Positions 43,468-54,000 of a DNA stretch of 64,000 bases are shown piece after piece. The notes under the pieces were generated by a model. It was not told the DNA's origin. It saw only the letters and a list, made by a program, of their open reading frames with translations, and ran no database searches. A program made the position numbers and the translations under genes. The stretch is taken from contig NZ_JAHKNI010000001.1 of NCBI RefSeq assembly GCF_018860155.1, forward strand, positions 695,333-759,332. Reading direction: 5' to 3'. This DNA is from Nocardia albiluteola. Lineage in GTDB: Bacteria; Actinomycetota; Actinomycetes; Mycobacteriales; Mycobacteriaceae. Positions within the stretch are counted from its first letter, which is position 1, and the number at the start of each line of letters is the position of its first letter.

Positions 43468-43699
43468 GACATTTACTTTCGTCGTAAAGCCCCTGTGGCC
43501 ACATCACGAGAATTCGTTATTTCCCGCGCCTCGGGGGCCGTACCTGGCCGATGCCGTGTTCACGACTCTTCGACGGACTCCGCCGACATCGAGTGTGATG
43601 CGGTCGAAGCGCGGAATGTGACGTAGGTCATTGCCCGCAACGGTGTCATTGGGCATCGTCGTCGCAATTGTTGACGGAAAGACCCGGTTGGAGTGCCCC

Positions 43700-43930
43700 A
43701 TGGCCGATCTCGATTTTGCTTATGACCTCACGCTCGACGAGACGCGGCGCCGCAGCGCCGTCCTCGCCGCGCTCGGCGACACCTGGGATCCGGTCGCGGT
43801 GCTCGCCGAGGAAGACCGGGCGTACGACATGCTGTACTCGAATCTCGACGACGAGCAGCAGCGAATCTACGACGAACTCGTCCAGGCCGGTGTCCTGCCG
43901 GATCGAGCCCCGCGCTCCATCGCCGACTGA
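43700..43930 (+). CDS. small DUF6400-like protein
   Basis: A 76-residue acidic protein starting at ATG 43700 with GGAG upstream. It reads ADLDFAYDLTLDETRRRSAV, LGDTWDPVAVLAEED and YSNLDDEQQRIYDELVQAGV, all helical. This pattern (YDLTLDExRRRxAVLxALGxxWDP) matches a small actinobacterial family of unknown function. The end is 6 bp from the convergent methyltransferase-like gene. Confidence 0.65.
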   Translation: MADLDFAYDLTLDETRRRSAVLAALGDTWDPVAVLAEEDRAYDMLYSNLDDEQQRIYDELVQAGVLPDRAPRSIAD

Positions 43931-43935
43931 GCCGG

Positions 43936-44772
43936 TCAGCGCCGCACCCAGCCCTGCGCTCGATCGGCCAGGTTCCACCACGAAACAAACTGCACGTCTT
44001 CGGATTTCAGGGTCCAGTCGGCCGTCAGGGCGTCGAAGAACGCATCATCGCCGGTCTTTCCGCCCTTCGGTTCACCGATGTACACCACACGCTCGCCTCC
44101 GGACGCGGTGAAGGCCGCCAACGCCTGGGAGGCCATCGGGTTGCCCCATCCCGGCGGCCAGCACAGGAACAACATCTCGTTCGCACCGATTCCGCCGCGG
44201 GTCTCCAGCTCCGCCAGGTCACCGACGCCGTGCCACACGTCGTCCTGCCCAGCTGCCGGGAGGAACGAGGGGTTCTGCGTCCGGTCCGGCGGCTCCGACT
44301 CGAACGCTTCGACCCGAATTCCGGCGCCCGCGAGCTGCGCGGCCCAATACCCACGGCCCGCTCCCAGGTCGACCACCGACCGTCCATCGGCCAACTGAGC
44401 CAACCAGGCAACCGTCTCGGGCGACGGGATCGCGTAGGCGTACGCCGCCTGCAGGATCGTCTCCGTGAACCCGAGCCGAGCACTCCCGTTCGGCCGGCCA
44501 CCATCCACCACACGACGGCCTTCGCGCACTGACACCGACGGGGCAATGATGTCCCAATAGGGGTTCTCACTCACTTTCCGGCCACCGGTCATGAAGTGCA
44601 CGAACCGCAGATCGAACGCGGCATCCGCGGCATCGTCGCCGGTGCCGGGCAGCATCGGCGCGGTATTCAGATACTCTGCGGCCCTCGGATACCGATCTCG
44701 AAGAAGCCGCTCATCACCGAGCAACGCGGCCAGTTCATCACGACGTTCCGCCGTCAGCGCAAGCTCGGTCAT
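43936..44772 (-). CDS. SAM-dependent methyltransferase-like protein
   Basis: A 278-residue protein from MTELALTAERRDEL (a longer start at 44811 is possible). The class I methyltransferase site is VVDLGAGRGYWAAQLA, followed by VEAFESEPPD (acidic loop) and a late LFLCWPPGWGNPMA where motif IV would be. The N-terminal region is helical. It lies downstream of the giant effector gene on the same strand, about 220 bp from its extended end. It does not look like an immunity protein, and a functional link is not evident. Confidence 0.7.
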   Translation of the reverse strand: MTELALTAERRDELAALLGDERLLRDRYPRAAEYLNTAPMLPGTGDDAADAAFDLRFVHFMTGGRKVSENPYWDIIAPSVSVREGRRVVDGGRPNGSARLGFTETILQAAYAYAIPSPETVAWLAQLADGRSVVDLGAGRGYWAAQLAGAGIRVEAFESEPPDRTQNPSFLPAAGQDDVWHGVGDLAELETRGGIGANEMLFLCWPPGWGNPMASQALAAFTASGGERVVYIGEPKGGKTGDDAFFDALTADWTLKSEDVQFVSWWNLADRAQGWVRR

Positions 44773-44989
44773 CCACCAATTCTGGCCTGACACAGCCTGA
44801 ACCGCGAGCACTTCCGGCGATCTTGTGTTCGCGTGGGTGATGGTGCGGCGCAGGGTATTTCACGACCACCGACTCGCAGAAATCGATCTGCGACCGGATC
44901 GCGCCAGGATGCCGAGGTGCCAGCCGCCGCCCTGGGGATCGGTGGTTCCGATGGGCGCTGGGCAGATAATCGCAGTCGGCGAAAGCCCG

Positions 44990-45050
44990 TTAAAAGTTCT
45001 CGGGTGTGAACGTTCCGAAACGGTCTCCGTGTGCGCCGATTTCGTCGAAG
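44990..45050 (-). other. conserved C-terminal tail of the giant protein in the +1 frame, beyond its stop
   Basis: Immediately after the stop, the +1 frame encodes NFDEIGAHGDRFGTFTPENF and a TAA. Joined to the giant's end (SDVAPGVP) it matches an internal stretch of the same protein near residue 2375, SDDAPALPSFQETGPQGERV then GVFEPEVF. The junction is CCC TAA C: removing one base of the C4 run, or a +1 slip at CCC before the stop, restores the frame. See findings. Confidence 0.6.
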
Positions 45051-48000
45051 TTAGGGGACGCCCGGGGCGACATCCGATGCCTCCGAGGAGGATTCGCCGA
45101 GCCCGCCGTCGGTTTCGGAGCCGTGTGCGGCAGGCTCGGCGGATTCGTGTTCTGCGCCGGGCTCTTCGAGGGACTGCGCGGGTTCGTTCGGCGGCTCCTC
45201 GGCCTGCTCGCCCTCCGCGAGGACTTCCTGCTCGTCGGGCGGCGCCTCAGCTGGGGCGTTGTCCGCGAGGGCTTCGCCGGGCGGTACCTCGGGGACGGGC
45301 GGCCGATAGTTGGGGTTGGGGATTGTTTGCTTGGTCTCGAGGTCGTAGACCTCGACGATGTCCGTATTGGGGATGGTCTCGGTGAAGGCGACCTCCTTCT
45401 CCCAGTTGAAGACGTACTTGTGTCTCTGCAGGGCAAAGGTTTTGGCGACGTCGATACCGGAGGTCGTGGAGCGGATCTTGTATTTGTAGCGGTAGTGCTT
45501 GTGCTTGTAGGTCGAGTCCAGCGACGTCGATACGAACTGTGATTTTCCGGTGGTGCTGACATGGCTGTGGATGGTTAGGGGATCGGCCGGGTTCTTGGGT
45601 GGAATGCCGGTGTTGAACGCCGTGTCCGGGCCGAGCTCGGTGGTGTGATAGACGATGGCGCCGGGTTCGGACTCGACGACCTGGCCCCGGTCCTCCGGCA
45701 CGAGCAGGTCCTGGTTGACCTCCGGCGGCAGGTCGAACTCGTGCTGGGGGTGGTGGTCGGGCGAGGACTGCCGGGCGGGTGGCGCGGGGCGCGGGACGGC
45801 CGGGTCGGCGGGCAGGTATGGGGCCGCTACGTCGACGATCTGGGCCAGGTGGTGGTCCAGGACCCGGAATGGGCCGTCGTTGTTCATCGCGCCCATCACA
45901 TCGTCGGGCTGCGCCTGCGCGTTCGGGCCGGTCGGGCGCAGCAGGCCGCGCGGGAGCCGGTACCCGTCCTGCGGACCGTACGTGTGCAGGATCTCGTGTT
46001 TGAACTTGTCCGGTGCCGCCCCGGCGAACCAGCGGAGCTGATTCATCGGCTCGTCCTGGCTCGGCAGCCCCGGCATGGCCTCCACCACCAGGTGCGCGGT
46101 GGCCGGGTCGTCGACGAACTCCACCCTCGACGACATCGTCGCGTCGGTGCCGGGCAGCGTCAGGCCGGACTCGTCGATGTCCCGATTGATGCCCCGGTTG
46201 GCGTCGGCCGCCTTCGAGATGATCTCGGCCAGCGTCGACTTCGTCGCTCCGGCACCGGGTTTCAGGTGGACGCGGAGCCGGAACTTCCATTCGTCCGGTG
46301 TGGTGTCGAGGTCGTATCGCACGATCTGCCGGGTGCCGCTGTGGGTGCCGCGGCCGATCGCGGGCTGCCCGTCCGGGGTGTCCGGCGGCCGTATGACGAA
46401 GGCGTCCTCGAGGGCGGGGTTCGACGCGTCGGCCCGTAGCGGCCGCCATCGCTCGGTGTCGATCGTGAACATCGGGGTATGGGTGCGCGTCGGGTTGGCG
46501 TCCGTGGTCACGATCATCGGATCGAGCGGATCGCCCTCGGGCGTCCATCGCGACGGATCCCGCATGTGCAGTTCGGCGAGCGACTCTGTGATCTCCGGCG
46601 CGGGACCCCGAAGTTGCCTGTCCGCGGGGATGTCCGGCATGTTCAGCGATATCAGCAACTCCTGCAGGCCGATCGGCGAGTTGCTCAGCGCGGGATCCAG
46701 CACCTGCCAGCCGGGCACGCCGAATTCGACCGTGTGCACGAGGATTCCGACGTACTGCCGGAGTGGCACCTGGCGCTGCGCCATGCCCGGAATCCGCGCG
46801 TTCACCCGCATGTCCGGGCCCGTGATGATGATCTTGCGGGGATGGGTGCCCAGGCGGGTCAGCGCCGAGGCGATTCGCTGCGCCCGTTCGGGCGATCCGA
46901 CCTCGAGCGAGGACAACGGCAGGTCACCGGTCGGACCCTCGAACGTTCCGCGGTGCAGCGCGCGGATCCACTCGGTCGTCTTCTCCTCCTGGACCGGCGT
47001 CGGTGCGGCATCGGATGCCCAGGCCAGGAGCGTCGCGGGCGGCTCGGCGAAGACGTGGTCGATGTAGTCGTGCTCGCCGGGGAGCGCGTCGCGCAGGTCC
47101 GCGATCAGTTCGCGTCCGCCGGACGCCCGCCGGTAGGCACCCTGAACGGCCCACAGCCGCTGCGGATCCCGGTCCAGCCGCGTGACCAGCGCGAGCGCGG
47201 CGTCGGGTCGGCGGGAATCGACGTACTTCCACACCGCATTCGCGTAGTTTCGCACCTCCGGCAGATCCTCTGGGTGCTCGCCCGGCGGAACGTCGGTCCG
47301 GGGCGGGGTCAGGGCGGCGGGAGGCTCGGCATCGGGCGCCCAGCCCATCAGTCGCGCGATCCGGGACACCTGAGGGCTCGTCAACCGGTCCGCGCGGCGG
47401 GCCTGGCGCACCGCGTCGTCCAACCGCATGGCGCCGTCCGTCCGGTTCTCATAGCCCGCCTGGTAGGCGGCCTCCACGAAGGCGCTGTCGCGTTGCGCTG
47501 TCGCGTGGCGCAGATTGTCCAGCAGCGCACGGAAGTCGATCGGGCCGGTGCCGCCCAGGATCGTGGCGAGTTGCGAGGCGTATTCGTCGTCCGAGTCCGA
47601 GGCCCGGGTTCCCGCGATGAGGGCATCGAACCGGGTGCGCAGCTGCGTTCGCAGTTGCGCCAGGAGTCCGGGACTGTCCTCCAGCAATCCCACCCTCGCC
47701 GGGTTGCCCCTGAGCAGCGACCAGACGATGTCGAGGATCTCGTCCTCGTCGGGTGTTGTGCCCTCGGCCTCGTGGGTGCGGAGATAGTCGTCCACGGCAT
47801 CGGAGACCTCGCCGCCGAGTTTCCGGCGCGCGATGATGTTCAGGTTTTCCAGCAGGCGCTTATCGCTGTCGTCGCTCGCCAGCGCCCGGTCGAGCTCCCG
47901 CAGTGTCTTCGAATGGTGTACCTGCTGATCTCGGTCGGGCGGTAGCAGCCGGCCCGGCGCCAGGGCCATCGCGTGCGCATCCGTGACGACCACGGTCGGA

Positions 48001-51000
48001 TCGCGCAGATAGCCGCCGGGCCTCCACCGCTCCAGGATCCGGTCGTTGGCGACGTCCTCGGCGCGGCGTCTGCCGAAGGTGTCGGTGACGTCCTCGACCG
48101 GCCCCTCGAGGCGTTCCGCGGTATCGGCGTCGATGCGTATGGCCGCCAGCCACTCTCGCGCGGTCACCGGTTCGCGGGCGACCGACGGATCCCAGACCAT
48201 CCAGTCGGCGTGACCGTCCTGGTCGCGGGTGTATACGAGATTGGCGACATGGTGGCGCCACGCGAGCCGATTGGTCCAGCCGTCCGGCAGGTGCTGCGTC
48301 ATCAGGATGTCCTCGCCGTTGACGAGGATCTTGCGGGGCTGCGTGCCCAGCCGGATCAGTTCCAGCGTAACGTGATGCGCCATCTGGACGCACCCGGTGT
48401 CGATGTAGGCGTGGGGCAGCGGGTGGTCGCCGGTCCAGTGTTCGAAGCTCATGTTCCGGATGTGCTCGAACCATCCCAGTGCCGTATCCCACTCGACCGG
48501 CGCCGGCTCGCTGCCGGGATTCCAGGCCGTGGATTCCGCCGGTGGTTCGGCGAGTACGTGGTCGATGTAGTCCTTGTCGTCCGGTAGCGCGGTGTGCAGG
48601 TCCCGCGCCAGGTCGCGGCCGTCGGTCTGCGCCGTGTACGCGTCCCGTACCGCCCACAACCTGCGCGGGTTGCGGTCCAGCTGCTCCACCAGGGCCAGCA
48701 CGCCTTCGGTGCTGGTGGCGGATCGAATCGCCTGGACGTAGTCGCGCACCTCCGGCAGATCCTCCGGCGCCTGGTTCGGTCGTGCCGCCGCGCGGGGCGG
48801 GGCGGGCGCGTCGGCGGGGAGCGTCTGCTTCGGCTGCCAGCCCATCAGCCGAGCCATCCGCTGTTCCTGGGCCGGGTGCAGCCGCTTCTGCTGTACCGCC
48901 TGCCGGACCGCATCCCGCAGCGGCCGGTCGTGCCCGGCCGCGAACGCTTCGTCGAGCGGGCGCGGGTCTCGCGCGGTGTTCGCGTGGCGCAGCAGCGTTA
49001 GGACACGGGCGAAGTCGATCGGTCCTTGCCCGGCCAGCATCGAGCCCAGCGTCTGCGCATACGGTCGCGCGGTGCCGGACAGGACCGGCTCGCCGGTTGT
49101 CGCGTCCGGCGAAACATCGTGTGCCTGTGGGGTTTCCGCGACCGACGCGGCCGGGTGCACCTGGTGGTTTCCGTGAACCGTGACAAGAGATGAGTCAACG
49201 TGCGGTATCGCGGATTTCGCCAGCGATTCGGGCGCGAACAGCTGAATCCGCGCCGGTTCGGCGTCGTTCTCGCCGGGGCGGCGCGTGGCGGCGAATGCCG
49301 AGATCGCCGTGCCGAGCCGGTCGGGTTCGCCGCGGCCGCGGAATATGCGGCCGAGCGACCAGGATGGCTCCGGCTGTTCCTGGGCCTCATGGTCGATCCA
49401 TGCCACCGTCGCGTGATTCGGTTGTGTCGCAGCGGTGTGCGCGTGCCGCGTGGCAGCCTCGGTGATCACGTGGCCCGTCGAGTCGCTCGCGGTGTTCTGT
49501 GAGGCATGCCAGTGCACCGTCGCCGCGGTGTCCACGGGCCCGAATGCGATGGTCGCGCCGGCGCGACGGCCGGGCGTGGCCTGGTGGAAGGAGAGTAGAC
49601 GCACGGGGGGTGTGTCGATGCCGTTGTGCCGGGCGGCGATTGCGGCCTCGAGTTCCGCGGCGTGCAGGTCGGCCAGCGTAGTTTTCAGGTTCTGCGACTG
49701 CCGCAGATCGTCCGGCGTCGGGTCGGTAGCGGCGGCCAGGCGGGCGATCTCCAGCTGGATATGCCTGCGGTTCAAGATATCTCGCACATCGGCGGGGATG
49801 CCCTCGCCGTTGCGCAGTCCCGGGTGGTCGGTGAGCAGGGTTGCCTGGTACCCGGGTGATATCTGCTCGAAATGCAGTGCGTCCCACCATGAACGGCCGT
49901 GCTCGTGCCACCACGCCGCCCGTTGCGGTGCGGTGAAGCCCGCGTCGTCGAACCCCCGCGGCGCCTGCGGGACGCTCATGCGGTCGTGCGGTCCGGTCGG
50001 AGTCGGGAGCGCGTAGAGCTGGTCCTTCAGGTCCGGCTGGAGCTGTTCGGCGGCAAGGCCTTCGCGCCAGCGGTTCAGCTCGGCCCGTCGTCGTTCCAGG
50101 CTGTCGCGTTCGGCCCGCACGGCCTCGCGGGAAGATGATGCGCCGAGTGCGCTCTCCTGGCGGGCCAGCGCCTGGTCGGCGGCGTCGAGCAGGATCTGGC
50201 GGTGGGTGACCTCGGTGCGCTGGCGGTCGAGTTCGTCGGACCGCTCACGCGGCTGGTCGTTGAAGGCGCGCCGGACGAATCTGTCGCTGACCGCGAGACC
50301 CTGGCGCCGCAGCCAATCCAGCGCGTAATCGTTGACCTCCGGGCGTGGCAGGAAGTGTCCGCTGGTGTCGGTCATCGCGACCAGCAGGCCGTCGCGGACC
50401 TCGATCTCGCCGGCCGCGGTCACCCACGGGCCGCGCAGGAACGACGAGTGGTGCAGTCCGTCGATTTCGGGTTCGGAGGCATAGAGGTTGCCGAATTCGT
50501 CCATAACGAACATGGCCAGGCCGTCGCCGTCGCGGCGGGTGGAGGTGATCTGCCTGGTGTCGAACAGCCGGCCGTCGGCGGCCCGGTAGAGCCTGCCGTC
50601 CTCGCCGATGAAGAGCCGATGGGCCTCGAGTTCCTCGGCGTCCATGCGCCGCACCGGGGTGGGAGCCACCGGGCGGCGACCCTTTTTCTTGCCGGGGACG
50701 GTGTCGACGCCGGTCTCGATCGGGATGACGGGTCCGTCCTCGCCGATGTACTTCTTCTGCAGTGTCGCACCGCTGAGCAGCGGGGTGTGCGTGGTGGACA
50801 GCACCCGGTCCCGCGGCGGTGGAATCCGATCGCGGGGCACTCGCGCGAGGGGGGAGCTGAGCCGGGTGGACATGCCGAGCTGACCTGAGGCCATGAACAG
50901 GCCCCCGACGTGGGTGAGGCCGATCTCGTAGTCGCCCTTCGCCGTGCCGCGCAGGAACACCAAAGGTTTGGTCGGTTTGCCGATGATCTCGGTGGTCCGT

Positions 51001-54000
51001 CCATCCGGGTGCGTGAATACCACGTTCCTGCCGAATGCCTCACCGGCCAGCTGCAGCAGGTTGGTAGTGGCGGTCGCGTCCGAGGGGATGTGCGGTGTCG
51101 ACGGATCGTTAGGGGCCAGCAGGCCTCTCCGGTATGCCAGCTGCCGGTCGAATTCCTGTCGTCGCGCCTGCTCCCGATCCCATTCCGGGTCGTCGATCGC
51201 CCCGTTCCGGCGGTCGTAGTCCGGGCGCCTGCGTCGGCGTTGTTCTTCTCGCTCGGTCCCGCCCAGGAACGAGTCGAGGCGTTGGCGGATGTCCGGCTCG
51301 GTCAGGTTCCAGATTCGGGTCATCGCGGCGAACAGCGGATCCCGATCGGCGGCGACCGGCTCCCAGCGGTCCGGCACGCGAGAGCGCGAGGGCGGGGCGG
51401 GCTCGTGGGGATGGGCGTCGGCGGGTACGTCGGTCGGTGCGCCGATGCGGATGTCGGCCGGGAATTCGGGGATCGTCTCGCCGGAGGCACGGGTGGGACG
51501 GGCGGTCGCGCCGGTGGGATCGTAGAGGACGGCGTGGACGCTCGCCGTCGGGCGTTGGCCGGGCACCGTGTGGGCGGGATCGGCCGCGTCGTCGACGACG
51601 ATGGTGTTGTCCCGGTTGATCATTCGGTAGGCGTGCGCGCCGATGCCGTTCGTGCCGACGGCCGGGTGCACGCCGACGACCAGGGCCTGCGCCCCGGGGC
51701 CGAGACGTCGGAGTTGTTCGGCGATGCGGTCGTGGTCGGAGTATCCGAGGAGTTCGCCGCCCGCAGCCTGTTCGGCCTCCTGCCTCGAACGGCCGGGGAG
51801 TTCGGCGGCCTGCTGTGGTATCTCGATCGGGGCGCCGGGCAGATCGTGGGCGATCGCGGTGAGCGCGTCGACGACGCAGTCGGGTGGGGTCTCGGCGGTG
51901 TCCTGCCGCGCGGTGGAATGCGCCGGGGCCGTGGCGGTGACGTGTGCGGCGCTGCCGTCGATCCGGACGGTGTCCGCATGCGCGGGGTGCACCGGGCGCG
52001 CCTCCCCGTCGGTGGCATGAATGTCATCGGCGCCTTCCGGAGTGTTTCCGTAGAAGTGCGGGTTGGGAACAAAACTTTCCTTCTTGATGGCCGTTCTGGC
52101 TCCCCTCCTGCCCCACCCGACTATTTCTACCTTGTAGGCGCCGACAATGAAGCGCTTATCAATACCGCCCGGAAAAGTGATTTCACTTTGATGGCCACTG
52201 AAACCCTCGCTCGCCGCGATATCGAAACCGCCGGGGGCGCTGATTGCGTACACCCATTTTCCGGCCCAGCGGAAACCCGGCCGGAACGGGCTCGCCGTGG
52301 TGGTCGAAATGAAGGTGGTCGCGCCCCTGCCGAGCGTCATATGATCGCTGAGGTCGAATCCGCCGTCGTAGACGGGAACGGGGCTCATGAGGTACGGCTC
52401 GAAACCGCGCTCGTGGATCTCCTCCGGCCCTCGGCTATCGTATCGGAACATGTAGTTTTCCGGATTTTGCCAGTCCAGTTCATTTCGCCATACCGGCCGA
52501 CATCCCTGCGCCGTTATCTTCGTGAGATCGATCGGCACGATCGCCGTCGGCAGGTCCGGCAGAATGGATTCGATCTCGACGGTTCGCCGCTCTCCCGACG
52601 GGGCGATCGCGAGGGTATGCCGGTTCTGGACGGGCGGAATGGTGAAGACCTGACTCGGCGATTCGGCGGGTGTGATCGTGACTCGCTGCGGGAATACCGA
52701 TTTTCTGAAGATGGCCTTGACCGGCAGTGAGTCGGGCTCGATCACGGTGGTCTGCTTGGTTGCCGAGGGGCCGAACCTCTGGATGTTATGAGTCGGCGGC
52801 CGAGCGGCGGCCTGCTCGGTCGACTGGCCGGCGCCTCCGACACGCGCCTCGGCGATGTGTTCGGGGGTGCTGTCGACGATGCCGTGCAGGACCGTGATTC
52901 CGTCGGGGTCTCGGGTGATGTGGGTGATGTGGTAGTCGGGGTGTCGGGGGAGCAGGATTTCCAGTTGCACCGGGACGCTGCCGTCTTGGCCGATGTAGGC
53001 GCCTCGGGTGCCGGGGGGAAGCGTGAGGGCCAGGCGGAAGGGCTCCTGGACGAATCCGGGGGCGACATCGGCGCCTAGGGTCAGGGACAGGAAGGCGCGT
53101 TCGTGCTGGGGGACGCCGATGACGGCGGAGAGGTCGCCGCCCTGATATCTGGTGCCCTGTCCGTCGATGGCCAGGAAGTTCATGTTCCGGAAACTGCGGA
53201 CCGCGACGATGGGCTCGGTCAGCGGTAGCGGGGTCGAGGTGGCCTGGTCGAGTACGTCGATGTGACGGGGGATGGTGTCGGGCCCGTAGGGCTCGCCGAG
53301 GAACCCGCGATAGATCCCGTCCACGTCGTGGAAATACTGGGCCTGGACTTGGATTTGGTTCCAGGCGGTGCCCGGGTGTGGTCCGTTCAGGTCGGGCAGG
53401 GCCTGGTCGAGCAGCGCCAGGTGTCGTTGCTGGCTGCGGGTGCCCTGGTAGTTAGAGGTCAGGTCGTTGCGCTGCTGGACGAGGTCGGCGGCGGTCGGCA
53501 CGGTGTTGCCGGGGCCGGTGAGTGCTTGGACGAGTTCGGCGCTGCGGCGGGATCGGTGGTAGAGGTCGGCGTGCTCCTGGGCGGTCATGGTGCCCTGCGG
53601 GTTGCGCCGCAGCATCGAGTTGACGAACGCTCCCTGCTCCCACGCCAGCAGCGCGGCGCGTTCGTGGGCGGGGCGCTCGTCCCAGTCGCGCAGGCCGAAG
53701 AAGCCGAAGTTGGCGCCCGCGACGTTGTCGGGGAAACGGCGCACGCCGTCGGGGCCGATGACGCCCTGGTTGGTGACGTCGTGACGGGGGCTGGTCAGCA
53801 GTTCGATCGGGTGGCCGTCGGGGGTGTAGAAGATCGCCTCGGTCTTGGCGAGATCTCGCAGCGGCCGCGGCGGGTAGCCGTGCTCGACACCTTGTCCGCG
53901 GTCCACGACGGTGATGTCGTCGTTGTCGTTGACCATCAGATAGGTGTGTGCGCCGACGCCGTGCTGGTCCCGGCTGGTGTAGGTGTCGAACACCATAGCG

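Noticed and set aside
43936..44772. Methyltransferase-like gene as an immunity gene for the giant toxin
   Set aside because: It has a recognisable SAM-binding site and typical enzyme length, unlike known immunity proteins; position alone is not enough.
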